From Cyanomargarita calcarea GSE-NOS-MK-12-04C (GTDB taxonomy: Bacteria; Cyanobacteriota; Cyanobacteriia; Cyanobacteriales; Nostocaceae): a stretch of DNA of 64,000 bases. Where the stretch lies: assembly GCA_019359595.1 (NCBI GenBank), contig JAHHGZ010000002.1, forward strand, positions 62,001-126,000, written 5' to 3'. The position numbers were made by a program, and so were the translations under genes. Below, in pieces: positions 30,830-40,911 of the stretch. The notes under the pieces were generated by a model, which was not told where the DNA came from, did no database searches, and was given only the letters and a program-made list of their open reading frames with translations. Each line of letters begins with the position of its first letter. Positions within the stretch are counted from its first letter, which is position 1.

Positions 30830-32239
30830 GTGAAAAATAAAGCTGGGCTTATTTATATCTGTTGGATGGTTGGAATAAGTGCCTTAATCTTATTTATCTG
30901 TAGCAGCTTACGACATGGATTATTTCAATCAACTGCTTTGGATTTAGCTGTCTTCGACCAATGGGTATATTTAGCAAGTCAAGGACTACCTCCAATTTCA
31001 TCATTACTTGGCTTTCACATGATTGGAGATCATGCAGCTTTTATCTTGTATTTAATCGTGCCACTTTACAAAATTTATCCTGATGTACATTGGCTATTTG
31101 CAGTCCAGGCGATCGCTTTAGCAATAGGATGTGTACCCGTATATGCCTTAAGTTTGCAAGCTGGCTTATCCATAATTTATGCACGAGCAATTCCTATTTC
31201 CTATCTACTCTATCCTTCTTTATTTAATATCAACTTTTTTACTGATTTCCGTCCAGAAGCAATTGCTGTCCCCGCCTTATTATGGGCTATTTGGGCAGGA
31301 ATTAGCAATCGAACTTGGCAGTTGATTATAGCTATCGTTTTAGTCCTAATTTGCAAAGATATTTTAAGTTTAACCGTAATTACTTTCGGAGTCTGGCTGT
31401 GGTTTATCCAGCATCGACGTATGTATGGAATTGGTTGTATTGTAACAGGTGTAGTTTGGTATTTGATGACTGTTGGTTATCTCGTCCCCGCGCTGCGAAG
31501 TGGTCAAGCTGGTGGGGTTGTATTTTATAGTTCTCTAGGTGATTCTCCCAAACAAATCATCTGGAATATTATTATTAATCCTAGTTTAATTTTAGGAAAA
31601 ATCTTTGCATCTGAAACACTATTTTATTATTTATTACTTTTGTTACCAATAATTTTTGGATTACACTGGCGACAAGTAATGACAATAATACCAGCTTTAC
31701 CAATGTTGTTGTTGAATATTATTTCTGATTATTCAGCACAGCGAGACTTAATTCACCATTATTCCTTAACAATTTTCCCGTTTTTGATTCTTTGGTTGTT
31801 GCGTTCAATATGGCAGTACCAACAAGACAAAAAAAGACGTTGGCTGAAACCGCATTTTTTAATAGTTTGGGCTACGATCGCATTTTTGGTACTGGCTAAG
31901 TATGATTTTTTCATAACACGTTATCTATCTAGTCTGTCAAATCTTAACTCTCTGCATACAGCAGTAAGTTTGGTTGAAACTCAAGGAAGCGTTTTAACAA
32001 CATCAAGAATTGCCCCTCATTTAAGCCAACGCCAAATTATTAATCTAATTAGTATAGACAGTAAATCTGATGATATAAGTAGTGAAACTATTGAATATGT
32101 ATTACTTGATGTCCGAACTAAAAATCCGGTCAATAAACTTGACTTTAATCCAGAATTGCCCAATCAACTCAAAAATAACCAAGCATTTAAATTGATTTAT
32201 CAACAGGATGATGTTTATTTATTTAAAAAGCAGAGCTAG
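30830..32239 (+). CDS. DUF2079 membrane protein, copy 2
   Basis: A 469-aa paralogue of the protein at 27875-29290, in opposite orientation. It shares the blocks [52 protein letters not shown], and DFRPEAIAVPALL, and the tail LIYQQDDVYLFKK. About 11 helices are predicted. The start is GTG at 30830; no upstream in-frame ATG gives a better opening. It is convergent with the second PIG-V-like gene, so each intact DUF2079 gene in this locus has a PIG-V-like gene within a few kilobases. The function beyond GT-C relationship is unknown. Confidence 0.85.
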   Translation: MKNKAGLIYICWMVGISALILFICSSLRHGLFQSTALDLAVFDQWVYLASQGLPPISSLLGFHMIGDHAAFILYLIVPLYKIYPDVHWLFAVQAIALAIGCVPVYALSLQAGLSIIYARAIPISYLLYPSLFNINFFTDFRPEAIAVPALLWAIWAGISNRTWQLIIAIVLVLICKDILSLTVITFGVWLWFIQHRRMYGIGCIVTGVVWYLMTVGYLVPALRSGQAGGVVFYSSLGDSPKQIIWNIIINPSLILGKIFASETLFYYLLLLLPIIFGLHWRQVMTIIPALPMLLLNIISDYSAQRDLIHHYSLTIFPFLILWLLRSIWQYQQDKKRRWLKPHFLIVWATIAFLVLAKYDFFITRYLSSLSNLNSLHTAVSLVETQGSVLTTSRIAPHLSQRQIINLISIDSKSDDISSETIEYVLLDVRTKNPVNKLDFNPELPNQLKNNQAFKLIYQQDDVYLFKKQS

Positions 32240-32388
32240 GAGTTAGTGGTTGGTGGTTAGTGGTTAGTGGTTGGTGGTTAGTGGTTGGTGGTTAGTGGTT
32301 GGTGGTTAGTGGTTGGGAGTTTGGAGTTTGGAGTTTGGAGTTAAAAACTCATAACTCATAACTCATAACTCCTAACTCCTAACTTTCC
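32240..32388. repeat. Short tandem repeat array GGTTAGT/GGTTGGT, GGAGTTT, CTCATAA
   Basis: It fills the whole gap between the convergent DUF2079 and PIG-V-like genes. Left units (GGTTAGT, GGAGTTT) and right units (CTCATAA, CTCCTAA) are partly complementary, so the transcript could fold as a terminator-like hairpin. Confidence 0.88.
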
Positions 32389-32389
32389 C

Positions 32390-33718
32390 CTATGCAACCC
32401 AGAGTTGTTGGGCAAACCTCACAGCTACTCTGGCAAGTAAAATTCCAGACAAACCAAGAATTAGATAGCCGCGTCGAGGATAGTGAGATAAAAACACCCC
32501 TAAAGCTACACCTAGAGGCACAATACCATAAGCTAGGCGACTCAAGGACATGGTACCGCCAGAAGCAAGTAACAACCCGATACCACAAAAGCCGTAAGTA
32601 AGGGTAACTAGGGTTAGTTGCGTGCGTAACTGCCACAACATATAACCCCCACCAATAAAAATGACGGCATTAAGTAAATTATTTATCCAGTCACCACTCG
32701 CAAATATGAATAAAAATGCCACTATGCCATAAAATCCATAGACAACTCTGAAGGAACTAAAATGTTTGCGGAAGTTCCATATTCGATAACCACCGCCAAC
32801 AAACACACAAAATAATATAGGATGCAGGGGATCTTTGATTCCACCATACTGCCAATTAGTTCTACCAACTGCAATCTGAATCAGCATATTTATCCAACCC
32901 TGCCAATCAAACCCTAAAGAGGGACGCCATCCCCGTTGGGCTTGGATAAAAGCTAAAGGGTGACCAAAATGAATCACACAGTAAAAGCTAAATACAAGTA
33001 CTCCGATGGCGGTAGAAAAAGATGCAACGTAAGCAATTAGTGGGCGGCGTTCTTTCACACAGACAAGTAGAAATGCTGGTATCAGAGCCATCCCTGTAGG
33101 ACGTGTCGCTGTCGCCATTGCACCGCACAAGGCAGTCCAGCCATAATACTTTTGGTCAAAGGCATACAGCGCCGCTGTACTGAATAGTAAATAGAAACCC
33201 TCGGTATAAATCATCGAGCCAAACATCGACATCGGGCACCAAGCCATTACAGCACAAACCCACCGCGCCGCATTTTTACCGTAATTTTTCTCACTCCAGA
33301 GGTATAAGATATAAAGTGCGGCAAGAAATGCGCAATTATTCACTAGGGTACCTGCAACTTGAAACGGTAAACCAGCCCCCATCAATCCCCGCAGTACCAG
33401 AGGATACAGGGGAAAGAATGCCAGATTATATCGATTGCCGTCATTGACAAATTCATATCCGGAAGTAGCGATCGCCCGGTAATGTATGCTATCCCATGCA
33501 TCAAAAATCCCCCAGCCAAATTTAGGAACAACCCCGTAGTGTGGTACTGGTAGATTTGGTGCAATGATTAACATAGCGATCCAAATCACAATTCGACTGA
33601 GAAGCCATATCCCTAGTGGAAAGAGCAAATCGTTTGAATATGTAATTTTGGTGATGGCGATCTCAACTTGACTCATAAGCTTGAGTCTGGTTTCAGATGT
33701 TTTAAGCATCCTCAACAC
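32390..33718 (-). CDS. PIG-V-like GT-C mannosyltransferase, copy 2
   Basis: A 442-aa multi-spanning paralogue of the 24104-25363 product. The motif FDAWDSIHYRAIATSGYEF matches HSWDSVWYQKIVTFGYEY of copy 1. FFPLYPLVLRGLMGAGLPFQVAGTLVNNCAFLAAL and WCPMSMFGSMIYTEGFYLLFSTAALYAFD also match block by block. The expected role is sugar transfer from a polyprenyl-phosphate donor. Start choice is open: GTG at 33718, ATG at 33709 or ATG at 33676 (MSQVEIAI). Conservation with copy 1 begins only at the first helix. Confidence 0.82.
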   Translation of the reverse strand: MLRMLKTSETRLKLMSQVEIAITKITYSNDLLFPLGIWLLSRIVIWIAMLIIAPNLPVPHYGVVPKFGWGIFDAWDSIHYRAIATSGYEFVNDGNRYNLAFFPLYPLVLRGLMGAGLPFQVAGTLVNNCAFLAALYILYLWSEKNYGKNAARWVCAVMAWCPMSMFGSMIYTEGFYLLFSTAALYAFDQKYYGWTALCGAMATATRPTGMALIPAFLLVCVKERRPLIAYVASFSTAIGVLVFSFYCVIHFGHPLAFIQAQRGWRPSLGFDWQGWINMLIQIAVGRTNWQYGGIKDPLHPILFCVFVGGGYRIWNFRKHFSSFRVVYGFYGIVAFLFIFASGDWINNLLNAVIFIGGGYMLWQLRTQLTLVTLTYGFCGIGLLLASGGTMSLSRLAYGIVPLGVALGVFLSHYPRRGYLILGLSGILLARVAVRFAQQLWVA

Positions 33719-34029
33719 CTATGCTTGCAAGATCGCAATTATCTTGTAATTTATTAGACATAATCTCCTCACACACACGACTCACTCACTGAAGATAAAG
33801 ATAACTGCTAATCCTGTTGACAGTAAACTTTCAGCGGTTACTATTCGTTATTTAATTCATTATAAAATTAAGAAATTACATATAGATGTTAGGTATATAT
33901 GTATACATATAGCGACAAAAAAAGATTATTGTCGAACAACGAGGAGGTTAGGTAAATGTTGTGCGATCGCGATCAAGAAAGAGTCCTTAGCAATTTATAG
34001 TTAAGGTGTCTGTCAATCCTTAAAAAATT
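33719..34029. other. Divergent gap upstream of dxr
   Basis: No gene. It contains a small stem (TGCAAGAT with ATCTTGTA, about 33725-33747) and CTCCTCACAC at 33768-33777. The right end should hold the dxr promoter and leader. Confidence 0.5.
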
Positions 34030-35226
34030 GTGAAAGCAATTACTCTTCTTGGCTCTACTGGCTCTATCGGTACTCAGACTTTGGAAATTGTAGCCCAGTA
34101 CCCCGAACAGTTTCGGATCGTGGGATTAGCTGCTGGGAACAATATAGAAATGTTTGCTGCCCAGATTCGCCAATTTCGACCGAGTATCGCAGCGATTTGC
34201 AACGAAGAAAAATTACCACTTCTCAAACAAGCGATCGCTGACCTCGACCCTCAACCGATTTTACTGGCTGGTGAAGCGGGAGTTATCGAAGTTGCTCGCT
34301 ATGGTGAAGCCGAAACTGTTGTTACAGGTATCGTCGGTTGTGCGGGGTTGCTACCTACTATTGCTGCGATCGAAGCTGGTAAAGATATTGCCCTTGCGAA
34401 CAAAGAAACTCTAATCGCCGGTGCCCCAGTAGTTCTACCGTTAATTGAAAAACATAAGGTAAAACTGTTACCAGCAGATTCCGAGCATTCGGCAATCTTC
34501 CAATGTCTGCAAGGCGTTCCTGCAAATGGATTGCGGCGGATTATCCTCACTGCTTCTGGTGGTGCTTTCCGCGATTGGGATGTAGAAAAATTAGCTTCGG
34601 TTACAGTTGCCGATGCCCTAAAGCATCCTAATTGGTCGATGGGACGTAAAATTACTGTAGATTCTGCCACTTTGATGAATAAAGGACTGGAAGTAATTGA
34701 AGCCCACTACCTATTTGGCATGGATTACGCCAATATTGATATAGTAATTCATCCTCAAAGTATTATTCACTCGCTAATCGAACTGCAAGATACCTCAGTT
34801 TTGGCACAACTCGGCTGGGCTGATATGCGCTTACCTTTGCTGTATGCTTTATCTTACCCAGAGCGCATCCATACTGACTGGAAACAGTTAGATTTAGTCA
34901 AAGCTGGTAACTTAACCTTCCGCGAACCAGACCATGAAAAATATCCCTGCATGAAATTGGCTTATGCTGCAGGTAATGCTGGTGGTTCCATGCCTGCTGT
35001 GTTAAATGCCGCAAACGAACAAGTTGTAGCCTTATTTTTAGAAGAGAAAATTCGCTTTTTAGATATTCCCCGATGTATTGAATCGGTATGCTCAAGCTTT
35101 TCACCTCAGAACCGTTCAAATCCTTCTTTAGATGACATTTTGGCGGCAGATAAATGGGCAAGACAAGAAGTTTTAACCGTAACTCAAAAGCTAGAGAATC
35201 CCTCCTCTGTGATTCTGATGAGTTGA
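34030..35226 (+). CDS. dxr: 1-deoxy-D-xylulose 5-phosphate reductoisomerase
   Basis: Second enzyme of the MEP isoprenoid pathway, making 2-C-methyl-D-erythritol 4-phosphate with NADPH. The 398-aa protein starts at GTG 34030 and opens with [16 protein letters not shown], the NADPH-binding signature. [14 protein letters not shown] holds the metal-binding Asp and Glu. SGGAFRDW and the [28 protein letters not shown] block follow. The length is normal. It is monocistronic, ending at a tandem GAAGGAA repeat and, 130 bases on, a strong hairpin. Confidence 0.98.
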   Translation: MKAITLLGSTGSIGTQTLEIVAQYPEQFRIVGLAAGNNIEMFAAQIRQFRPSIAAICNEEKLPLLKQAIADLDPQPILLAGEAGVIEVARYGEAETVVTGIVGCAGLLPTIAAIEAGKDIALANKETLIAGAPVVLPLIEKHKVKLLPADSEHSAIFQCLQGVPANGLRRIILTASGGAFRDWDVEKLASVTVADALKHPNWSMGRKITVDSATLMNKGLEVIEAHYLFGMDYANIDIVIHPQSIIHSLIELQDTSVLAQLGWADMRLPLLYALSYPERIHTDWKQLDLVKAGNLTFREPDHEKYPCMKLAYAAGNAGGSMPAVLNAANEQVVALFLEEKIRFLDIPRCIESVCSSFSPQNRSNPSLDDILAADKWARQEVLTVTQKLENPSSVILMS

Positions 35227-35713
35227 CGAAGGAAGAAGGAAGAAGGAAGAGGTTTCGACCTGTGGGTTCAAACCCCAACTCAAAACAAGCGACCTGTAAA
35301 TGTCGGGGTATTAAACCCCCACAAGGAAGCGGATAAAAGTACCATTCTGGATTAACCCAATATCCCTACCACTCCATGTCATTAATTTTGACATGGAGTA
35401 TTGGGTGTAGGGGGCAAAAGTGTTGTACCCCTAGAATTAATTACACAGACCACTACGCCATATTGTGAATTGCGTATCATAATTTTTGTATATACTTAAT
35501 ATAAAAATATATAATAAATGCTATAGTCATCACCAATAAAAAAGTTTCTTTACATACCAATTCTTCTGTCGTTTTTCGGTATATTTATCTAAGGATAATT
35601 ACCTAAAAAACCCAATTTATAGCATTGAAGAATATTATTAGCAAATATTGTTACAAAAAGCCCCAACTTACCCTGCTGCGTAGGGAAGAGCGATTCTGAA
35701 GGAATAGACATCT
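35227..35713. other. Gap after dxr with repeats and hairpin
   Basis: GAAGGAA repeats (35227-35252) are followed by two short GC-rich hairpin-like units, including GGGGTATTAAACCCCC. That unit resembles GGAGTATTAAACCCCC at about 45916. An AT-rich stretch then leads to the next gene. No reading frame is supported. Confidence 0.6.
35354..35406 (+). terminator. Long hairpin downstream of dxr
   Basis: Inner stem ACTCCATGTCA with TGACATGGAGT, and outer arms AACCCAATA with TATTGGGT. It lies 130 bases past the dxr stop. There is no clean U run, so it may be a 3'-end stabiliser or a dispersed repeat rather than a classical terminator. Confidence 0.55.
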
Positions 35714-35911
35714 ATGTTTCTTGCCCTGATTGTAGCTTGGATTTTATTCACAATTTTAGTCAAGATAGTCAAAACAACCGTTAAGACTGCGTTTTTTGTT
35801 GCCGCGATCGTTGTTTTATTGCAGGTGGCGTATAATATTAGTCCTCAAGATGTTTTGGACTACATCATTCACTTACCAGAAACCTTGAACAAGCTACGTT
35901 CAACCAAGTAG
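35714..35911 (+). CDS. Small conserved membrane protein
   Basis: A 65-aa protein with two hydrophobic stretches in the first 45 residues (about 3-18 and 25-42), a short charged hinge (KIVKTTVK), and a soluble tail ISPQDVLDYIIHLPETLNKL. I do not recognise a named family with certainty. The composition, the ATG start with AAGGA about eight bases upstream (35699-35703), and the independent position support a real gene. Similar tiny membrane proteins occur in many cyanobacteria, but no function can be given. Confidence 0.65.
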   Translation: MFLALIVAWILFTILVKIVKTTVKTAFFVAAIVVLLQVAYNISPQDVLDYIIHLPETLNKLRSTK

Positions 35912-36008
35912 TAATGGAAGCGATCGGCAACGGATAAAACGGATAATTTGTTCATTTAATAATTATTTATCCGTTACATCCGTTATAATTCACTTCCTAA
36001 ATGCCTTG

Positions 36009-36506
36009 TTATTTTGTAGAAGCAGAAAGTTTTGCTAGAGCATCTTGCATACTTGGAGGTAGAGTTCGCAGAATTTTACCGCGATCGCGATCGACTGCCA
36101 CCAACGCTACCTTGGCTGTAAGATATAATTCTTGGCGATCTGGGGATTCAATTGCATAATCCCAGTTAATACGGACACCAGTTACCTCATTCATGCGGGT
36201 TTTGACCACTGCTGCCATACCCAACTGAATTGAGCGGTGATAGCGTACAGATAATTCTACAACTGGTAGATCGCAGCCTAAAGCCACTAGATCGGCAAAT
36301 TCAATACCTATTGAGCGCAAACATTCTACCCTAGCTTCTTCCATCCAAGTTAAGTAGGTTCCATGCCAAACAACACCTGCATAGTCAGTGTGATGGGGTT
36401 GCACTCTGATCAGATATTCAAACCAATTTTCCAGTATCTGACTTGATGTGATATCAAGGGTGCTGGTGGGTGGTAGTTGTGGTTGGGTAGATTTTTCTTC
36501 AGACAT
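36009..36506 (-). CDS. Hotdog-fold acyl-CoA thioesterase (YbgC/FadM-like)
   Basis: A 165-aa single hotdog domain of the 4-hydroxybenzoyl-CoA thioesterase class. The signature QPHHTDYAGVVWHGTYLTWMEEARVE contains the catalytic Asp (HTDYAG). The beta strand LPVVELSVRYHRSIQLG and the terminal strands follow. Possible roles are a housekeeping acyl-CoA thioesterase or the DHNA-CoA thioesterase of phylloquinone synthesis; the latter is a real possibility in cyanobacteria but is not shown by context. The N-terminal 20 residues are variable. It is divergent from the CHAT-domain gene. Confidence 0.85.
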   Translation of the reverse strand: MSEEKSTQPQLPPTSTLDITSSQILENWFEYLIRVQPHHTDYAGVVWHGTYLTWMEEARVECLRSIGIEFADLVALGCDLPVVELSVRYHRSIQLGMAAVVKTRMNEVTGVRINWDYAIESPDRQELYLTAKVALVAVDRDRGKILRTLPPSMQDALAKLSASTK

Positions 36507-36745
36507 CTTATATCTTTCCTGGCAACTGTAATCAATTTTCTATACCTGAATTAACATACAAATTGGTTGCCTTGTGCGACTAACTCAACTAATATCCTAT
36601 CAAGAGCTTCTAATTAAAAAAATATCCAATAATGTAAGGTGTATTAGACGAAAGTACTGCATTAAGCTTTATGACGGCTACTTTACCGCATAACTCACAT
36701 CGGGTTTACCCTATTTACTTTTGTAATTTTAAAATTTGAATTATT

Positions 36746-38851
36746 ATGTCTCCTTATCAAGCATATTTCAGTCTTGTAACTGCTACAGTATTTGCCTTGA
36801 GCAGTTCTGGCATGGCTTTACCAGTAACGATGGTAACATCTAATGCCTTTACTAAATCCTTAACAAATGAATTCGCCCAAATTGAGTCTGGAAATAAGAA
36901 AAATTTTGAAGTCAAGCGGCTAAATGAAGATGCGATCAGACTTTTGGATGCATCTCGGTTTCCAGAGGCTTTGCAGAGATTACAAACAGCGTTAACGATT
37001 AGTACAGGTAATGGCGATCGCCTTCAAGAAGCTGCGACTTTAAACAATATTGGCAGAGTTTACCAAAAACAAGGGCAAAATTCCCAAGCTTTTAAATTCT
37101 ACGTGCAAGCCTTGGCGATTAACAAGGATCTGACTAATAGGGAAACTACTCCGGGACTTGCTCGCATCGCATTTGGTAAAACTTATAGTAATCTAGGGAA
37201 TTTATTTGAGAGTCAGAATCAACCAGAGTTAGCGATTTTCTTTTACAAGCAATGTGTCAATCATCGTGAAAAGGCTCGTCTCAATCCATCTGCGTTTGCA
37301 ATCCCGTTAGTAAATGCTTATAGCCAAACTGTTGCCCAGACATATCGTGCTTTGGGAGAAAATTTACTCTTCATGGGACGTGTGGCTGAAGCACAACGGA
37401 TTATGGATTTGGTCAAAGTCGAAGAACTTGAAGAGTATATTAGCAGGGTACAAGGCAATAAACGCACTGCCAAAGGTATTGAGTTAATTTCCGAAGAAAA
37501 AAAACTGCTAGTAAATTTAAGTAATAAAGTCGATTCGGCGATCGCATTAGGTAAACAATTAACAGCATTGCGACAGGTAGAACCCTCCAAGCGATCGCCC
37601 GAACAAAAACAACGTCTTGCTCAATTGGTGACAACTGAGCAAAAAATCTTGGATGATTTCCAAAATTTTATCACCAGTCCGTCGGTCAGAGAACAGGTGG
37701 AGCAAATTAACCGGACTGCAAGACGACAAAATTTAGACTTAGAAAGCCTGAATGAGGTTCGGGATAATTTGGCACAATTACCGCAAAAATCCGTACTTTT
37801 TTATCCACTGGTGTTAAAAGATAGCTTGGAACTGGTGTTGGTAACTCCGGAATCACCGCCAATTCATCGCACCGTTGCTGTCAAACGCGAAAACCTGAAT
37901 AAAACAATACTCGCATTTCGCAAAGCTTTACAAGATCCCCGTTTGGATGCCAAAATACCTGCACGTCAGTTGTATGACTGGTTAATTAGACCTCTTGAAA
38001 ATGACCTCAAGCAAGCAGGTGCAAAAACGCTGATTTATGCACCAGATAACCAGTTACGTTATATACCCTTAGCCGCTTTATATAATGGGAAATGGCTAGT
38101 ACAGAGTTTTGCTATCAACCATATCACCTCAGCCAGCCTGACTAACTTTAACACTCCACCAAAATCGAAATTGCGAGTTTTAGCTGCGGCGTTTACCGAG
38201 GGTGATTATACAGTGACAGTCGGGAGTCGCCAATTTGCATTTTCTGGATTGCCTTTTGCAGGGCAAGAAGTGGAAACTTTAGCACAGCAGGTTCCCGGAA
38301 CCATAAAGTTATTAGATGCTGCTTTCAGTCGTCAGGCGACCATACCACAGTTGGATGATTATACAGTTATTCATTTTGCCACTCATGCGGCATTCGTGGT
38401 GGGTAAGCCAGAAGATTCATTTATTTTATTTGGTAGTGGCGAACGCGCTACTCTGCGAGATGTCGCTACTTGGTCATTACCACGAGTAGATTTAGTCGTT
38501 TTGAGTGCCTGTGAAACCGGATTGGGTGGTAAATTAGGTAACGGTGAGGAAATTTTAGGCTTTGGTTACCAAATCCAAAAAACCGGTGCTAAATCGGCGA
38601 TCGCCTCTTTATGGGCTGTAGATGATGGCGGTACAGAAACGTTGATGAGTGCTTTTTATGCGGCACTACATAAAGGGAAATTGACTAAAGCCGAAGCCTT
38701 GCGACAAGCCCAAATTGCCTTGATTACTGGAGATTTATCTGCGTTCGGTCTACGACAAGACAGGAGTCCAAATATATCTACGGGTATTGGAGTTAGCCTC
38801 AGTAATCCTTACTACTGGGCACCATTTATTTTGATTGGGAATGGACTCTAA
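36746..38851 (+). CDS. TPR-CHAT protease-like exported protein
   Basis: A 701-aa protein with an N-terminal signal-like segment (1-30), then three to four TPR motifs (about 55-230), a coiled region and a C-terminal CHAT domain. CHAT is a caspase-clan peptidase fold. The catalytic His is expected at H547 in IHFATHA, and the Cys at C589 in LSACETG. Both are present, so the enzyme is probably active. Such TPR-CHAT proteins are numerous in filamentous cyanobacteria, and some relatives in other bacteria cleave partners in defence systems. No partner gene of that kind is next to it. A signal peptide would place it in the periplasm. Confidence 0.88.
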   Translation: MSPYQAYFSLVTATVFALSSSGMALPVTMVTSNAFTKSLTNEFAQIESGNKKNFEVKRLNEDAIRLLDASRFPEALQRLQTALTISTGNGDRLQEAATLNNIGRVYQKQGQNSQAFKFYVQALAINKDLTNRETTPGLARIAFGKTYSNLGNLFESQNQPELAIFFYKQCVNHREKARLNPSAFAIPLVNAYSQTVAQTYRALGENLLFMGRVAEAQRIMDLVKVEELEEYISRVQGNKRTAKGIELISEEKKLLVNLSNKVDSAIALGKQLTALRQVEPSKRSPEQKQRLAQLVTTEQKILDDFQNFITSPSVREQVEQINRTARRQNLDLESLNEVRDNLAQLPQKSVLFYPLVLKDSLELVLVTPESPPIHRTVAVKRENLNKTILAFRKALQDPRLDAKIPARQLYDWLIRPLENDLKQAGAKTLIYAPDNQLRYIPLAALYNGKWLVQSFAINHITSASLTNFNTPPKSKLRVLAAAFTEGDYTVTVGSRQFAFSGLPFAGQEVETLAQQVPGTIKLLDAAFSRQATIPQLDDYTVIHFATHAAFVVGKPEDSFILFGSGERATLRDVATWSLPRVDLVVLSACETGLGGKLGNGEEILGFGYQIQKTGAKSAIASLWAVDDGGTETLMSAFYAALHKGKLTKAEALRQAQIALITGDLSAFGLRQDRSPNISTGIGVSLSNPYYWAPFILIGNGL

Positions 38852-39217
38852 ACAATCAAAAAATAAAAAAAGCATTCCACAGCAGACATTCTAGCTATCG
38901 ACTAGTATCTGTTGCCAAGCCAAATGAAAACAAACTTTTTCCTTCTAGCTGTCAAGAATCGACTCGCTGATTTCGATTGACGCTTTTTTTGGGCTATGGC
39001 ATATTTTCCGCACTAAGTATAGCGGTAGATATTCGGAAAAATTGCTTGCCACAAGGTACTACAAGAGTGTGGGAACCTTGACTAGAGGGTTCGTGAGAAT
39101 TAGGAGTTATGACTTATGAGTTGAATATCAACACTCAAAACTTTTCCCCAATTCCCAATTCTCAATTTTCCGTCTAATCATTTTTTTTCAATACCCCGAC
39201 AAATAGGACACTAGCGA
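38852..39217. other. Gap after the CHAT gene
   Basis: It contains a weak terminator candidate at 38951-38990 (AATCGA pairing with TCGATT, followed by a run of seven T) and short GAGTTAT-like repeats near 39100-39120. No gene seen. Confidence 0.45.
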
Positions 39218-39559
39218 TCATCGCTTGGCTAGGGTTTTGTTGCTTGCACCGGTTTGCATAGATTGCTTGACAATACTCGCAAGTTCCTGTAGTTGGCTTA
39301 CCGCTTCAGCACCCTCTAACTTCATTAATTCGCGATCGTCTCGCATTTCAGTCCAAGTAATGCCGTAATCGGATACCAAAAACCGAATCAGGTGACTATC
39401 TCCCAAACTAACCATAAACGAAGCACTGTTCATTTGGTCGCCACAGGTATAACAAGACGCAGGATATCCCCGTCTTTCCATTACAATCGCCAAGGCTTGC
39501 AGGTTCATTACCAAGTCTTGAACGAATTGCCGATGTTGTTGCGCTAATCTCAGAAACAT
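39218..39559 (-). CDS. DUF1815 family protein
   Basis: A 113-aa protein of the cyanobacterium-specific DUF1815 family. Family-typical sequence starts at once (MFLRLAQQHRQFVQDLVMNLQALAIVMERRGYPASCYTCG) and continues with SFMVSLGDSHLIRFLVSDYGITWTEMRD. The CYTCG pair could bind a metal or form a disulfide, but this is inference. There is no signal peptide or membrane segment. Function is unknown. It is monocistronic, within large non-coding flanks. Confidence 0.85.
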   Translation of the reverse strand: MFLRLAQQHRQFVQDLVMNLQALAIVMERRGYPASCYTCGDQMNSASFMVSLGDSHLIRFLVSDYGITWTEMRDDRELMKLEGAEAVSQLQELASIVKQSMQTGASNKTLAKR

Positions 39560-40518
39560 TTTAGACCTCCAAACACCACTATCATGTTTGCCAATTTTAT
39601 CTTTTCTTTAGATTTTGTCATCAACTGGTATTGTAGACTATTTAATACAATTCCCAAATTGTGATAGAGTCATTAACTGACTACCTTGATTAGGGTAGTA
39701 GATAGCAGCTTAACGTGCCGTATCAAAATATTCACTTTACAAAATCCAAATATCGGACAGAATTGCAAGACTTTACTTTCTCTTCATGCGTTGCTGTCAG
39801 GGTAGATACGGACTTAAGGCGATCGCTCTAAGAGTAACTCATTTTTCGCATAAGTCAACAGTAGAAAAGTCACATATTGCCACTTTCTGGGCAATCAATA
39901 ACCGAACTTCCGATACAAGCAGGTTGTAACTACTTTTATCGTCTATTTAATCCGATTGACGTATATTTATTGCTTATGCGTAACATTATGGGGACTTGAC
40001 ATTTCAAAGCAAGAGAACTAACCCTGACAACTTCTGCTCGAACTCGTCAAATTCACTAGATAACCTGGCAGTTTGAGACTGTTCAACTTTTAATCCCTGC
40101 ATTGAAGGCTCTACATCTAAAATGGGGAAACAAAAAGCTGGCAATTGGCTCTTTGAGTCTCAAATGGAAAGCCCCAATTCGTTTGACTTAACACTGACGA
40201 TAACTAAAACAATAAAATTCATGTTGCCATTTCGGCAGTATTTTTATTTGACTTAATGGTTTAGTAATATTTATCACATTAATCAATCGTTAGGGAGTAT
40301 TGACAATTAGCAAATCTAATATAGCAAAACTTGAAGAGTATTATTAATCTACACTTGGCTATATTTTTTTTCTTGAAAGTAATGTTAATGTATGAGTAAA
40401 ATTATTATTTTCTTGTAGCTTGGAACACAAAAAAACTTAATAAAAGAAGTAACACAAAAAAAGACAGATTGGTTGCCCCAACTGCCTTTTCGTCTTAAAA
40501 ACTGTCCATCTGGGTTGT
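39560..40518. other. Gene-free gap of about 960 bases
   Basis: I find no supported reading frame. A small hairpin CTACCTTGATTAGGGTAG lies at about 39680-39697. The rest is unique AT-rich sequence. An unannotated small RNA cannot be excluded, but nothing shows one. Confidence 0.5.
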
Positions 40519-40731
40519 TTAGACAACTTGCCACCAACCAAAAGCCGGACCGATAAAGCGGATGGTTACCCAGGCTGCAACCATCAGACCAATACCGATC
40601 CAAGCACCGCGATTAGCCAATTCGACGAATCGTTCTCCTTGAGTTTTGGTGATTGGCAACCAAGGGAAAATCCGAGCTTCTTGACCGTATTGTTCTCCAA
40701 GTGTGGTTTTACGACGTTTTGCTTCGCCCAT
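40519..40731 (-). CDS. DUF2839 family small membrane protein
   Basis: A 70-aa protein of the cyanobacterial DUF2839 family. The conserved opening MGEAKRRKTTLGEQYG is followed by FPWLPITKTQ and one membrane helix (about 44-62, WIGIGLMVAAWVTIRFIGPA). The family is short and widespread in cyanobacteria, with unknown function. The basic N-terminus suggests the cytoplasmic side. It stands alone, downstream of nothing obvious and about 180 bases from the DinG-like gene's end. Confidence 0.85.
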   Translation of the reverse strand: MGEAKRRKTTLGEQYGQEARIFPWLPITKTQGERFVELANRGAWIGIGLMVAAWVTIRFIGPAFGWWQVV

Positions 40732-40911
40732 AACAAAAATTTAGGTATTCAAAATTTAAACAAGTCTTAATAAGTTAGCAGTCAATCAATTTTGGAGCCT
40801 GGAAGAAGCCGCAGTCTGAGTTGGCTTCCGCTTTATGAAGTAGGGAAACTCAGATTTCAGATTGGGAGCTTTTCGACTTGAAATTACTGCTTGAATTTCA
40901 ACTTAGCACAA

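Noticed and set aside
33768-33777. CTCCTCACAC, resembling the core motif of the cyanobacterial small RNA Yfr1
   Set aside because: A 10-base match is expected by chance at this scale. The flanking stems are weak and the gene context differs from the usual guaB-trxA location.
35255-35285. T-arm-like sequence GGGTTCAAACCCC suggesting a tRNA
   Set aside because: No acceptor, D or anticodon stems can be built around it. It belongs to the GC-rich repeat after dxr.
36746-38851. TPR-CHAT protein as part of a defence system
   Set aside because: It has a signal peptide and no gRAMP, CRISPR, gasdermin or NLR-like gene nearby. Exported TPR-CHAT proteins are common in these cyanobacteria.
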